Shown here one piece after another: positions 9,251-18,194 of a stretch of 42,990 bases of DNA. The notes under the pieces are model-generated. The model was not told where the DNA came from and searched no databases. It saw nothing but the letters and a program-made list of their open reading frames with translations. The stretch is from positions 87,966 to 130,955 of the forward strand of contig PLMK01000042.1 in assembly GCA_003142475.1 (NCBI GenBank), read 5' to 3'. The DNA comes from Ignavibacteriota bacterium. Lineage in GTDB: Bacteria > Bacteroidota > Ignavibacteria > UBA10030. How positions within the stretch are numbered: the first letter of the stretch is position 1; the number at the start of each line of letters is the position of its first letter. Position numbers and translations under genes: made by a program.

Positions 9251-9269
9251 AGAAGATATGGCGAATAAA

Positions 9270-10313
9270 TTATCTAACGACAGAATTAAATTTTTCAAAA
9301 AGAGGACCATTTAGAGTACGAATCCGATTGCGGATTATTTTCCCAGAAGCGTTCAAATCTGAATCTTTCCACGATCCATTTGGATCGGCACCTGGAATTA
9401 ACACTGCAGAAGTCTCGTTTTTATCTATTACCGACCAATTGCAAGTACTTAATTTGTACCTATCAATAAATGAAAACCATTTTGCCGTTTCCGTCGTATC
9501 AATCACGCCATTTCCATTTGCTTCACTAATACCATATTCTGTTACAAATATCGGCGCTCCTTTTTGTAATGCAGTTATTACCTTATCCCTAAAATTTTGT
9601 TTATGCCAACTATCGCTACTATAAAAATGAAATGCATATGCAATATTTGAATCGATAATTCGCTGATCTGCGGCAACATCGACATCTTGCGACCAATTCG
9701 GCGTTCCCACAATAATGAGATTGTCAGAATCGTACTGACGAATAACTTTGATAACTTCTTCCGCATAGGGTTTGACAACCTTACTCCATGAGACTTTGAG
9801 AGGTTCGTTATATATTTCGTAAATAATATTTGGAAAACTTCCGTATTTTTGTGCAATTGTACGGAAGAATTCTTTTGATAGTTGCAAATGATTTTCCGCA
9901 CTATGATCATGCCAATCAACAACAACATAAATCCCGAGATCGATACACGCATCAATCACTGTTATTATTTTTGCGAGTTCTTTTTTCGGATTCGTAAGAT
10001 ATCCGTCTGAATGAATACCACAGACAGCTCTGACAACGGTACATTTCCAATCATCCCGCAGCCAGCAAATACAATTAGCATTATAATACCTACCTCCCCA
10101 TTGACTCCAAAACAAACTCATACCATGAAGAGTGATAGGAACGCCATGCTGATCAATAATTGTATTTCCTTTTACTTGAAGATGTCCAAAATAATTAACA
10201 AGTGTTCGTCTGTTGTTCTCGCTCTTTGGTACATAACCATCACTTGCTTTTATAAAAGAACAAACTAGTACAAACATTAAAAACAATACTACAATACGAA
10301 TGTTGTATTTCAT
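9270..10313 (-). CDS. GH5 endo-beta-1,4-glucanase (GH5_2-like), secreted
   Basis: The 347-residue protein has a signal peptide (about 1-23, hydrophobic core VVLFLMFVLVCSF) and a single GH5 TIM barrel. Motifs are LHGMSLFWSQWG (62-73), VVVDWHDH (130-137), NIIYEIYNEP with acid/base Glu170, FHFYSSDSWH (229-237), PIFVTEYGIS with nucleophile Glu259, and CNWSVIDK near 293. The overall pattern is that of GH5_2 cellulases such as Cel5A. Many of these also cut glucomannan, and the mannoside and galactoside enzymes around it make a mixed mannan backbone a likely target. There is no carbohydrate-binding module or C-terminal secretion tag. AAGAGGA precedes the ATG, directly below an inverted repeat at 10328-10340. 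Confidence 0.9.
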   Translation of the reverse strand: MKYNIRIVVLFLMFVLVCSFIKASDGYVPKSENNRRTLVNYFGHLQVKGNTIIDQHGVPITLHGMSLFWSQWGGRYYNANCICWLRDDWKCTVVRAVCGIHSDGYLTNPKKELAKIITVIDACIDLGIYVVVDWHDHSAENHLQLSKEFFRTIAQKYGSFPNIIYEIYNEPLKVSWSKVVKPYAEEVIKVIRQYDSDNLIIVGTPNWSQDVDVAADQRIIDSNIAYAFHFYSSDSWHKQNFRDKVITALQKGAPIFVTEYGISEANGNGVIDTTETAKWFSFIDRYKLSTCNWSVIDKNETSAVLIPGADPNGSWKDSDLNASGKIIRNRIRTLNGPLFEKFNSVVR

Positions 10314-10608
10314 TCAGAATAATCCTCTTAAAGCGTTTAATTTATTCTTGAAGGTTAGTTCAGGGATAAAGGAACCAATAGTTGATGCCGTCAGAATATT
10401 ATGAAACCATTTTGTCATTACGGCACAAAAAACAAATACTGCTTTATTTATTATCGCTCCAATGCTCATCTTAGAGAATGTTCCATTGAAATGGACAAGA
10501 ATTCCCTCAAGCCGCTCTTTTCATCATGGGAATCATAGTACGTCGGTCAAGTTTCAATAAATACGAGTCCGAGGTATATCAATCTATTGATAATGGATGA
10601 TATGGCTA
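10314..10608. other. 295-base gap between GH27 and GH5: inverted repeats and a doubtful 51-codon frame
   Basis: This space holds two small inverted repeats: TTAAAGCGTTTAA (10328-10340, five-base arms around GCG), just upstream of the GH5 ribosome-binding site, and TCCATTGAAATGGA (10482-10495). A 51-codon open frame from ATG at 10469 to TGA at 10314, ending one base before the GH5 ATG, encodes a hydrophobic stretch (INKAVFVFCAVMTKW) but has no good ribosome-binding site and no recognised homology. The repeats may be protein-binding sites, and GH5 may therefore have its own promoter. No terminator with a stable hairpin and T-run was found. Confidence 0.3.
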
Positions 10609-11820
10609 TTATTTTGTTAATCGTATCATGAGCACATCATGTGGAGGTATTTCTGCCCTTAGGCTCTTTTTCGTCGTGCCGAGATTCTTTTTAGACCATA
10701 GATCTTTGATAGAATATGTAAAATCATTCGTATTTAGTGTTTTCTTTGAGATATCATCGCTGATATTTTTCTTCGACCAATCAAAATCGATCTTCTGCTT
10801 TTGCTCGGACTTGTTGAAGAAACAGATTGCCCAATCGTTTTTGTTTAATGGTTTTATCCAGACTTCAACACCGCTCTCATTATCACTATATTTTAATCCT
10901 TGCACTCCAAGTGAATCTTGATCGACAGCAATAACATCTTTATTCGTAAGAATCTCGTTAATCTCCTTCTTCATATCCCGCAGGTCATTTCCGGCCATAA
11001 GAGGGGCAGCAAGCATCGCCCACAAAGAAAAATGTGCCCGATCTTCATTAGGAGTCATCCCGCGTCCAATTTCCATCATATCGGGATCATTCCAGTGATC
11101 GGGACCGGAATATTGACGAATGCCTTTTCGCATTTCAATTGTATTTATGATTCCCCAAGAAGACCACGAGCCATGATTTATTTCACAATCAAAACAATCG
11201 GTAATATCTCCCGTTATACGCCAGAGATGACCGACATCTTTACCCCACTCCCAGGGTTTGGTGTCGCCCCATTCGCATATGCTGTAAACAATTGGCCTGC
11301 CTGCAACATGAATCGCATCGCGCATTGTCTTATAAGTTTCTTCAGAATTGGCTGTGCCATGCGAACACCAATCGTACTTCAGGAAATCAATACCCCACGA
11401 TGCATAAAGCCGGGCATCTTGAAATTCATGTCCCCTGCCCCCTGGAAAACCAGCACAAGTCTTGGTACCGGCACAGTTATGAATACCAAATTTCAATCCT
11501 TTTGAATGGATATAGTCACCCAAAACTTTCATTCCTGATGGAAATTTTTTCGGATCAGCGATAAGACTGCCGGCGTTGTCTCTTTCCATCGCTTCCCATC
11601 CATCGTCAATGACGATATATTCATATCCAGCATCTTTCATTCCGCTCGCGACCATCATATCGACAGTTTGTTTAACTAAATCTTCGCTGATGTTCACTGC
11701 AAATGTATTCCAACTGTTCCAACCCATCGGGGGTGTCAATGCCAACCCCTCGAACTTCTGAGCAACAAGTATTTGACTAATAGCAACAACAAAAGAAGCC
11801 ATCATCAACCATCTTTTCAT
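10609..11820 (-). CDS. GH27 alpha-galactosidase, secreted
   Basis: The start at 11820 gives 403 residues beginning MKRWLMMASFVVAISQ, a proper signal peptide, with GGAG seven bases upstream. An in-frame start 33 bases further up would add residues before the signal and lacks such a site. The GH27 barrel shows LTPPMGWNSWNTF, IVIDDGWE, FGIHNCAGT and FLKYDWCSH with nucleophile Asp150. LWRITGDI follows with acid/base Asp205, then HWNDPDMMEIG. A C-terminal beta-sandwich occupies about 310-403. The enzyme releases alpha-1,6-galactose from galacto(gluco)mannan or raffinose-type sugars. With galK, galT and an SGLT-like symporter upstream in the same direction, the freed galactose is probably taken up and used through the Leloir route. 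Confidence 0.93.
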   Translation of the reverse strand: MKRWLMMASFVVAISQILVAQKFEGLALTPPMGWNSWNTFAVNISEDLVKQTVDMMVASGMKDAGYEYIVIDDGWEAMERDNAGSLIADPKKFPSGMKVLGDYIHSKGLKFGIHNCAGTKTCAGFPGGRGHEFQDARLYASWGIDFLKYDWCSHGTANSEETYKTMRDAIHVAGRPIVYSICEWGDTKPWEWGKDVGHLWRITGDITDCFDCEINHGSWSSWGIINTIEMRKGIRQYSGPDHWNDPDMMEIGRGMTPNEDRAHFSLWAMLAAPLMAGNDLRDMKKEINEILTNKDVIAVDQDSLGVQGLKYSDNESGVEVWIKPLNKNDWAICFFNKSEQKQKIDFDWSKKNISDDISKKTLNTNDFTYSIKDLWSKKNLGTTKKSLRAEIPPHDVLMIRLTK

Positions 11821-11865
11821 AATACGCTCCAAAAATAATTTGATAATGAGCACATTCAGATTCTA

Positions 11866-13929
11866 CTATTCCAGCCAAGTATCTGTTCGGAATGATGGAG
11901 CTGGCAATCCATCTTTATTAAAAAATGTACTTTCTTCGATATTACTCCATGCATACCGCACTGCGACTGGTTTGGAAATTTCAGGATGATAAACGACAAG
12001 GTTCTTGCCTTCTACTTTTACCAATGCTTTTTTGAATACCTTATCTTCACCGGCAATCAGAAAATTGAGATCTCCATTTCTATCTTTTAGAACCAATCCC
12101 TTACCGGATTGTTCGAATGACAATATAATCTTCCCTTTTAACGCTTTCATTGATTTGTACAGTGGGCCAGAAAATGGAATTTTCTTTCCATATGTTTTTG
12201 CTAACGCCCAAAAAGCAAGCCGTTTTCCGACATCTTCTTTGTCAGTTGGATGAATATTTTTCGGATTCCCGATATCGAGCGTAACCGCCATACCAGTGTT
12301 CTTCACAGAGAGCGTTTTACATTGTGCTTCGCGTAGAAGTTGCGACTTCGAATCTTTACCATAATCATATGGTGCAAGCTGAACAAAATAAAACGGAAAT
12401 TCACCGCTCTGGAATACTTTTCGCCAGTCGGCAATCATTGCCGGGAATAATTTCTTATAGAGCGATGGATTAGAAACATTATTCTCTCCCTGATACCAAA
12501 TAACTCCCTTGATGGTAAACGGAACAAGTGGATTGATCATGCCATTGAAAAGCGAAGTTGGGGTTGCCTGCGAAAAATCAAACGGAAATTTTGGCCGGCG
12601 ATTATATTCACATCCTTCCGCTCCATAAACATAAAATATATTTGACTTCAATTCCGCCACCGGTAAGTATTTCCAATTGCCTTCAAGCGAGACTCCATCG
12701 CTGAGAGAGTCTGGCGCAACTTTCATTTTTATTCCTTTCCCCCAAATACCTCCACCTCCGCGCAGATCAATTACACGTACAGCAATCTGTAATAGAGAAT
12801 CCTGTACGATTGGTACCGCTATTTTATAAACACGATTCGTACTCCAGTAACCGTCCGTCATATGGCGACCAACTTGCTGACCATTTACATATGTTTCATC
12901 CAAATCATCAATCGGGCCAAGTTGAAGTATAAGTTCTTTTCCTATCCAAGTCTTGGGAATGACAACAGATTTCCTAAACCATACGACGCCATCAAATTCG
13001 CCCACAGAAGTCTGCTCCCACAATGTAGGCAGCTTCATTTCTTTCCAGCTGCTATCGTTGTAAACACGCGCTGAACATTTTTCATCCTGGAAATTGAATC
13101 CTTCCCACCTCCGGAGAGGATCCTGTTCGGTCACAGCGATGCTTTTATGACTCGTGATCCATTGGTTCAGCGAATGCACACTTTCCTGACTTTCATCCAG
13201 TTTTTTCAATTGACCGGAAAATTCTTCGAAAGGATTCAGACCTTGTTTGCTCATCCACGCTTCGATGTATGTTCCACCAAAACTTGAATTGATGAGACCT
13301 ATAGGTATTTTAAGTTCCTTACTCAATATTTTCCCGAAATAGAATGCTGTCGCGCTGAATCCGCGAACATCGAGCGGCGAACACTCGGTCCAATTGCCGA
13401 CGCACTTATCCGCCGGAGCTGCTTCATAAGCATGCATGACAGAGAACATGCGAATAGTGGGATACAGGGCTTGGTCAATTTCACTAACACTGTTTGCAAT
13501 AGTATCTGATGGCGGCCAGCCTTCTAATGGCATTTCCATGTTCGATTGACCCGAGCAAAGCCATACTTCGCCAACTAAAATATTCCGCACTACCGTAACA
13601 TAATTTCCATGTCGGAATGTCATTTGAAATGGTCCACCGGCGTTGGGAGTTAACACTTTGGTCATCCAATTACCATCAGGTTGAACCACGACGTCTGTTT
13701 TCTTTCCCCAGGATGTTTGAATGGCCACCGAACTTCCGGGATTTCCTTTTCCCCAAACGGTTACATCAGTCTGTTGCTGAAGCACCATATTGTCCTGGAA
13801 TAATGGAGCAAGTTGGAATGTGGATGATTGAGAAAAAAGATTCATGACCAACACGAGATTGATCCCTACAGAAGAAATCAACCGAATAATAGATCCGATG
13901 TTTTTAAAGCTGCTTCTTGGTTTATTCAT
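11866..13929 (-). CDS. SGNH carbohydrate O-acetylesterase (sialate-O-acetylesterase family)
   Basis: The 687-residue protein has a signal or anchor segment (about 13-34). An N-terminal beta domain (about 37-115) leads into LVGEVWLCSGQSNMEMPL, where Ser129 of GQSN is the nucleophile. Further SGNH blocks are IGLINSSFGGT (210-220), VIWYQGENN (476-484) and NIHPTDKEDVG, with catalytic His560. Residues of about 270-400 form an inserted GH2-like jelly-roll segment (WFRKSVVIP, DDLDETYVNG). The family removes O-acetyl groups from sialic acid, xylan or mannan. In this locus deacetylation of galactoglucomannan is the best guess, since no sialic acid genes are present. AGGAGAT precedes the ATG, and GH27 starts 45 bases downstream. 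Confidence 0.87.
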   Translation of the reverse strand: MNKPRSSFKNIGSIIRLISSVGINLVLVMNLFSQSSTFQLAPLFQDNMVLQQQTDVTVWGKGNPGSSVAIQTSWGKKTDVVVQPDGNWMTKVLTPNAGGPFQMTFRHGNYVTVVRNILVGEVWLCSGQSNMEMPLEGWPPSDTIANSVSEIDQALYPTIRMFSVMHAYEAAPADKCVGNWTECSPLDVRGFSATAFYFGKILSKELKIPIGLINSSFGGTYIEAWMSKQGLNPFEEFSGQLKKLDESQESVHSLNQWITSHKSIAVTEQDPLRRWEGFNFQDEKCSARVYNDSSWKEMKLPTLWEQTSVGEFDGVVWFRKSVVIPKTWIGKELILQLGPIDDLDETYVNGQQVGRHMTDGYWSTNRVYKIAVPIVQDSLLQIAVRVIDLRGGGGIWGKGIKMKVAPDSLSDGVSLEGNWKYLPVAELKSNIFYVYGAEGCEYNRRPKFPFDFSQATPTSLFNGMINPLVPFTIKGVIWYQGENNVSNPSLYKKLFPAMIADWRKVFQSGEFPFYFVQLAPYDYGKDSKSQLLREAQCKTLSVKNTGMAVTLDIGNPKNIHPTDKEDVGKRLAFWALAKTYGKKIPFSGPLYKSMKALKGKIILSFEQSGKGLVLKDRNGDLNFLIAGEDKVFKKALVKVEGKNLVVYHPEISKPVAVRYAWSNIEESTFFNKDGLPAPSFRTDTWLE

Positions 13930-14004
13930 ATTGAATCTCCTGAAAGATGATAAAAAGTATTTTGTACACCTTCATTTATGGTCATCCGCCGTTAATCTTG
14001 TGTA

Positions 14005-15054
14005 TTATATATTGTTTTTATAGTGAACAATCGACAATGATCTCAAAACCTCTGCACTATATTCTGGAGTAATATCTCTTTGAGGTTCAGCGAGCATTTC
14101 ATAACCAACCATAAATTTTTTTATACTTGCAGAACGCAACAGCGGCGGATAAAAATGCATATGAAAATGCCATTCCGAGTGATTTTTTCCATCGGTCGGT
14201 GCTTGATGCAGCCCTGAGGAATAGGGAAACGATGTCTTAAAGAGATTGTCGTACTTGATCGTCACCACGCTTATCGCGTTGGCAAAATCTTTTTTTTCCG
14301 TTTCCTTTAACTGAAGAATGTGAGGCATCCTTCTTTTGGAAATAACGATTGTTTCGTACGGCCAGACAGCCCAGAAGGGCACAAGAACTGCAAACGAATT
14401 ATTTTCGTAAACAATTCTTTCTTTTATTTGTAGTTCCAGCTTGAGATAATCTGCTAAAAGACTACGCTTCTTTTTCATGTAATACGATTTAAATTGCTTC
14501 GATTCTTTTAACGGCTCCATTGGAATACTTTCCTGAGCCCAGATCTGCCCATGAGGATGTGGATTACTATTCCCCATGAGAGATCCCTTATTCTCAAAGA
14601 TTTGAATATGGTTTATTCGCGGATGAGATCCTAATGAGCTATATTCATGTTGCCATGCAGTAATAACTTCTTCTATTTCACTTTCCTGCATCTCTGCAAG
14701 AGTCAAATCATGCCGAGGTGTAAAATTCACAACTCTGCAAATGCCTCTTTCAGTTTTCAGAGAAAGCAAATTATTTTTATTCGGTTTATTGGAAGGAATA
14801 TCCTCTAGTAAAGCAGAAAAATCATTCGTAAAAATATATGTAGATGTGTATTGAGGATTGATTGTTCCATTTGCCCGTTTGTTTCCTGGACACAAATAAC
14901 AGTCAGGTTCATATGATTGTCTTTTTTCATTAGTCGGAGATGATATTTCTCCCTGCCATGGGCGATTCGTTCGATGGGGAGAAACCAACACCCATTCCCC
15001 GGTAAGGATATTTTTTCTTCGATGAGGAATATGAAATAACTCAGGCTGCTTCAT
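14005..15054 (-). CDS. galT: Galactose-1-phosphate uridylyltransferase
   Basis: The 349-residue protein has the length of class I GalT. The active-site sequence SNPHPHGQIWAQE contains the His-Pro-His triad (166-168), with His168 the residue uridylylated by UDP-glucose. Cys52 and Cys55 in CYLCPGN are zinc ligands in related enzymes. The enzyme exchanges UMP between UDP-glucose and galactose-1-P. The gene overlaps the end of galK by 14 bases, which indicates translational coupling. A UDP-galactose 4-epimerase needed to complete the cycle is not visible in this window. Confidence 0.95.
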   Translation of the reverse strand: MKQPELFHIPHRRKNILTGEWVLVSPHRTNRPWQGEISSPTNEKRQSYEPDCYLCPGNKRANGTINPQYTSTYIFTNDFSALLEDIPSNKPNKNNLLSLKTERGICRVVNFTPRHDLTLAEMQESEIEEVITAWQHEYSSLGSHPRINHIQIFENKGSLMGNSNPHPHGQIWAQESIPMEPLKESKQFKSYYMKKKRSLLADYLKLELQIKERIVYENNSFAVLVPFWAVWPYETIVISKRRMPHILQLKETEKKDFANAISVVTIKYDNLFKTSFPYSSGLHQAPTDGKNHSEWHFHMHFYPPLLRSASIKKFMVGYEMLAEPQRDITPEYSAEVLRSLSIVHYKNNI

Positions 15055-16216
15055 GATTCTTCCTAGTGATGATATCCGTCCCAGAACTGATTGAGGTGAT
15101 ATATGTTTTGAGATCTATATTGAATTTCTGTTTATATCTTTCAGTCACCATTTTACTTACATCATTAACATGGTTGTTTTCAATGAGATTAATCGTACAT
15201 CCACCAAATCCGCCTCCCATCATTCGCGAGCCATAGATTTGCGGATCGTCTTGGACTAGTTCTACCAAGTAATCGAGTTCCTTGCAACTCACCTCGTAGT
15301 CGCGGCTTAATCCTTCATGCGTTCTTGACATATACATGCCAAAAGCTTTTAAATCTCCCTTCTCCAGTTCTCGACATGCTTGTAGAACCCGATCATTTTC
15401 TTCTACTACATATTTACACCTTCGATAGACCGTTGCATCCATCTTGTCCTTGCATTTTCGGATCATATCTACAGAGACATCTCGCAAAGAGTCTACCTCC
15501 GGATTACATGTTTTTATGATTGTGACTCCCTCACCACATTCTTCTCTCCTTCGATTATATGCTGATGATGCCAACGAATGTGAGACACGTGTATCAAAGA
15601 GAACGATAGAGACGTTGTGAAAAGCAAATGGATAATATTTATATTCTAACGAGCGGCAATCAATTCGAAGAACATTGTCCTGCTTACCAAAAATGTTTAT
15701 GTATTGATCCATAATGCCACACTGAACACCCACAAATCTATTCTCAGCTTTTTGAGCAAACTTTACCAAAGCAAGATCATCAATTCGTAATTCGAACATA
15801 TGGTTAAGGGCAAATGCCAAACCTGCTTCGAGTGCGGCTGAAGATGACATCCCTGCGCCAATGGGAATATCACCTCCAAAGACACAGTTAAACCCTTGTA
15901 TCATATACTGTGCATGGATTAATTGATCCACTACACCCATCAGATAATTAGGCCACCCTTTTTTTGTAACTTGAATATCATCGATGGAGAACTCATATTC
16001 ATCGTTCATATCCATTGCGACTACAATACATTGCCGATCTTTGCGTGGCGCGATTGCGAAATAGATGGATTTGTCAATAGCCGCCGGAAGGACATACCCT
16101 TTGTTATAATCCGTATGTTCACCAATCAGATTCACTCTTCCTGGTGAACGAATCAATAGGGGTTGTTCATTAAATTTTTTCCGGAAGATCGCTTCGACAG
16201 ATTCTGCAAGGTTCAT
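15041..16216 (-). CDS. galK: Galactokinase
   Basis: The 391-residue GHMP kinase has all galactokinase signatures: PGRVNLIGEHTDY (25-37), the ATP-binding loop IPIGAGMSSSAAL (117-129), CGIMDQ with catalytic Asp170, and GSRMMGGGFGGCTINL near the C-terminus. It phosphorylates alpha-galactose at O1. AAGGTG lies upstream of the ATG. The gene follows the small membrane protein and sodium/sugar symporter by short gaps and overlaps galT, so uptake and phosphorylation of galactose look like one transcript. Confidence 0.96.
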   Translation of the reverse strand: MNLAESVEAIFRKKFNEQPLLIRSPGRVNLIGEHTDYNKGYVLPAAIDKSIYFAIAPRKDRQCIVVAMDMNDEYEFSIDDIQVTKKGWPNYLMGVVDQLIHAQYMIQGFNCVFGGDIPIGAGMSSSAALEAGLAFALNHMFELRIDDLALVKFAQKAENRFVGVQCGIMDQYINIFGKQDNVLRIDCRSLEYKYYPFAFHNVSIVLFDTRVSHSLASSAYNRRREECGEGVTIIKTCNPEVDSLRDVSVDMIRKCKDKMDATVYRRCKYVVEENDRVLQACRELEKGDLKAFGMYMSRTHEGLSRDYEVSCKELDYLVELVQDDPQIYGSRMMGGGFGGCTINLIENNHVNDVSKMVTERYKQKFNIDLKTYITSISSGTDIITRKNHEAA

Positions 16217-16223
16217 GATATGT

Positions 16224-16439
16224 TCACCTTGTTTGATTTCTCATCTTTAAATAGAGCCCGCCTCCAAAAATAATCATAAGACCTCCCCACCATAAATTGG
16301 GATGCATTTCAGCTAATACTGTTTTGACAGCAGGTGGATTGAAAAAAAGATAGATACCGCTGCAAAAAACCAGCCCTCCGATCACCAGGACTATCAATCC
16401 AACAAAATACCAAATAGGTTTCATTCCTTGCTCAGACAT
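16224..16439 (-). CDS. Small two-helix membrane protein between sglT and galK
   Basis: This 71-residue protein has two hydrophobic segments (IWYFVGLIVLVIGGLVFCSG, about 9-28, and LWWGGLMIIFGGGLYL, about 49-64) separated by a loop with NPP and AEMHPN, and a basic C-terminus (KMRNQTR). It has a strong AAGGAG site, lies 15 bases after the symporter gene and 7 bases before galK, and uses codons like its neighbours, so it is very probably a real gene. I do not recognise its family. The position recalls small two-helix partners encoded beside other sodium:solute symporters, such as YhdT with PanF. A role as accessory subunit of the symporter is inference. Confidence 0.8.
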   Translation of the reverse strand: MSEQGMKPIWYFVGLIVLVIGGLVFCSGIYLFFNPPAVKTVLAEMHPNLWWGGLMIIFGGGLYLKMRNQTR

Positions 16440-16454
16440 AGTGTTTCTCCTTAA

Positions 16455-18131
16455 TTACCAAAACCAAATATTCAGTAAAATGAAAATGATCAAAGAAATA
16501 ATCGCATAAAATTCAGGCCTCTTCATGAATGGAATATTCTGATCGTGTTTCTCCTTGGTTAATCCTTTCACCAAACCGACGAGTTCTTCTTTCGGTCTCT
16601 TTTTTGTGAATAGACTCACTAATATTGTCACGGTAGCACAAATCAGCCACGCCCACCATGCACGCCAGAAGTTTGCCGCCATGTCGCTCTGAACGCTCGA
16701 CATCGTGATGATACTCTCTGCAAACCAATGAAACTTGACAGCGAAATACATCAGTATTGATGAAAGCATTCCTGCCACAAGACCCCAGAAAGCCCCGTTT
16801 GGTGTAATCCACCAGAGAAACATACCTAAAAGCATGGTTGCAAACAGTGGAGCATTAACCCAAGAAAAGATTGCCTGCATATAATCCATAATGCTTGGGA
16901 AACCTTTTGCCCAGTATGCAGTCACCAGAGAAAGAATGACGCCGACAATTGTTGATACTCGTCCCATCCAGAGAAGATGTGCATCGGATGCTTTTTTGTT
17001 CAATACAGATTTATAGATGTCATATGTCCATACTGTATTAAAAGCACTGATGTTTCCTGCTTGTCCCGCCATAAATCCAGCCAGTAATGCAGTCACTCCT
17101 AAGCCAACCAATCCCGGCGGATAGTACCGAGCTATCAATAGCGGCAATGCAGAGTCATAATTCACCTGTCCTCCATCATGTAATAATTTGAAGCCACTCT
17201 TCGGGTCTATCGAAAGAGCGATCGCTATCAATCCAGCAAGGATAACAATGAACGGTAAGGCCATTTTAAAAAATGAAGCAAGGATAGGAGTCATACGTGC
17301 CGAACGCAAATCCTTTGCCGAGAATGCTCGTTGGACGACAAGAAAATCCGTTGTCCAATATCCAAAGGATAAAACAAATCCAAGACCAAGCACGATGCCG
17401 CCCCAATGAACCAACATGCCATTCAGCATCGGGTTAGAAGAGGTCGACCATAATGTGGTAAAGGAAACCTGAGGACTATATGTGTTTATCCGTGCCATAA
17501 TTTCGCTGACACTTCCAATCTCGATGATACCGAGAATCGAAACAAGAAATAATCCAAACCAAATTAAAAAGAATTGAATAATTTCTGTAAAGATTGCTGA
17601 CAGCAAGCCGCTTAAGGTGACATACCCTGCTACTGTAATTGCCGATGCCCACATGCTGTAATCCCAATTCCAACCCAGGAATGTATGCAGAACAAGAGCC
17701 ATAGCGTAAAGATTGATACCAGAAACAAGGAGTGTCATTATGGCAAATGCAATACCGTTTAAGACACGTGTCTTTTCATCAAAACGAAGTTTGAGATAGC
17801 CGGGGATAGAATTGATTTTACTGCTATAATAAAACGGCATCATATAAATGCCTAGAAAAAGCATTGCAGGAATGGCGCCGATCCAATAAAAATGTGCAAC
17901 ATACATCCCATATTTGAACGTATTACCGGTCATACCAAGTAATTCAAGAGCTCCGAGGTTCGCTGAAAGGAATGCAAGACCTGCAACCCATGTAGAATTC
18001 TTTCTTCCTGCAAGGAAGAAATCTTCTTGACTTTTTGTATATCGACGAAGATACAAACCGATACCAAGCACAAATGCGAAATAAATGAATATTATAATCC
18101 AGTCAATAAATGAAAGGCCTATTGCTTCCAT
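16455..18131 (-). CDS. Sodium:solute symporter, SGLT/galactose type
   Basis: From ATG 18131 the protein has 558 residues, starting MEAIGLSFIDWIIIF, with AAGGGA eight bases upstream. A TTG start 54 bases higher would add a lysine-rich tail with no ribosome-binding site. About 14 helices can be followed. Family features are SQEDFFLAGRKNSTWVAG, the unwound TM1 region (AFLSANLGALELLGMTG), SGLLSAIFTEIIQFFL and FVVLGL-type helices ending in ILLNIWFW, close to the ending of the Vibrio galactose transporter. SSS proteins couple sugar uptake to Na+. Its place directly before galK and galT supports galactose (or glucose) as substrate. A promoter and operator-like site lie upstream between it and lacI. 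Confidence 0.9.
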   Translation of the reverse strand: MEAIGLSFIDWIIIFIYFAFVLGIGLYLRRYTKSQEDFFLAGRKNSTWVAGLAFLSANLGALELLGMTGNTFKYGMYVAHFYWIGAIPAMLFLGIYMMPFYYSSKINSIPGYLKLRFDEKTRVLNGIAFAIMTLLVSGINLYAMALVLHTFLGWNWDYSMWASAITVAGYVTLSGLLSAIFTEIIQFFLIWFGLFLVSILGIIEIGSVSEIMARINTYSPQVSFTTLWSTSSNPMLNGMLVHWGGIVLGLGFVLSFGYWTTDFLVVQRAFSAKDLRSARMTPILASFFKMALPFIVILAGLIAIALSIDPKSGFKLLHDGGQVNYDSALPLLIARYYPPGLVGLGVTALLAGFMAGQAGNISAFNTVWTYDIYKSVLNKKASDAHLLWMGRVSTIVGVILSLVTAYWAKGFPSIMDYMQAIFSWVNAPLFATMLLGMFLWWITPNGAFWGLVAGMLSSILMYFAVKFHWFAESIITMSSVQSDMAANFWRAWWAWLICATVTILVSLFTKKRPKEELVGLVKGLTKEKHDQNIPFMKRPEFYAIISLIIFILLNIWFW

Positions 18132-18194
18132 AGATTTTCCCTTTTTCTGTTTATGTTTATTGGAAAAGTAAAAACAGAGTGACAATATTTATTA

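Noticed and set aside
10918-11505. Plus-strand open frame of 195 codons opposite GH27
   Set aside because: It is the antisense shadow of a gene whose catalytic residues are all intact.
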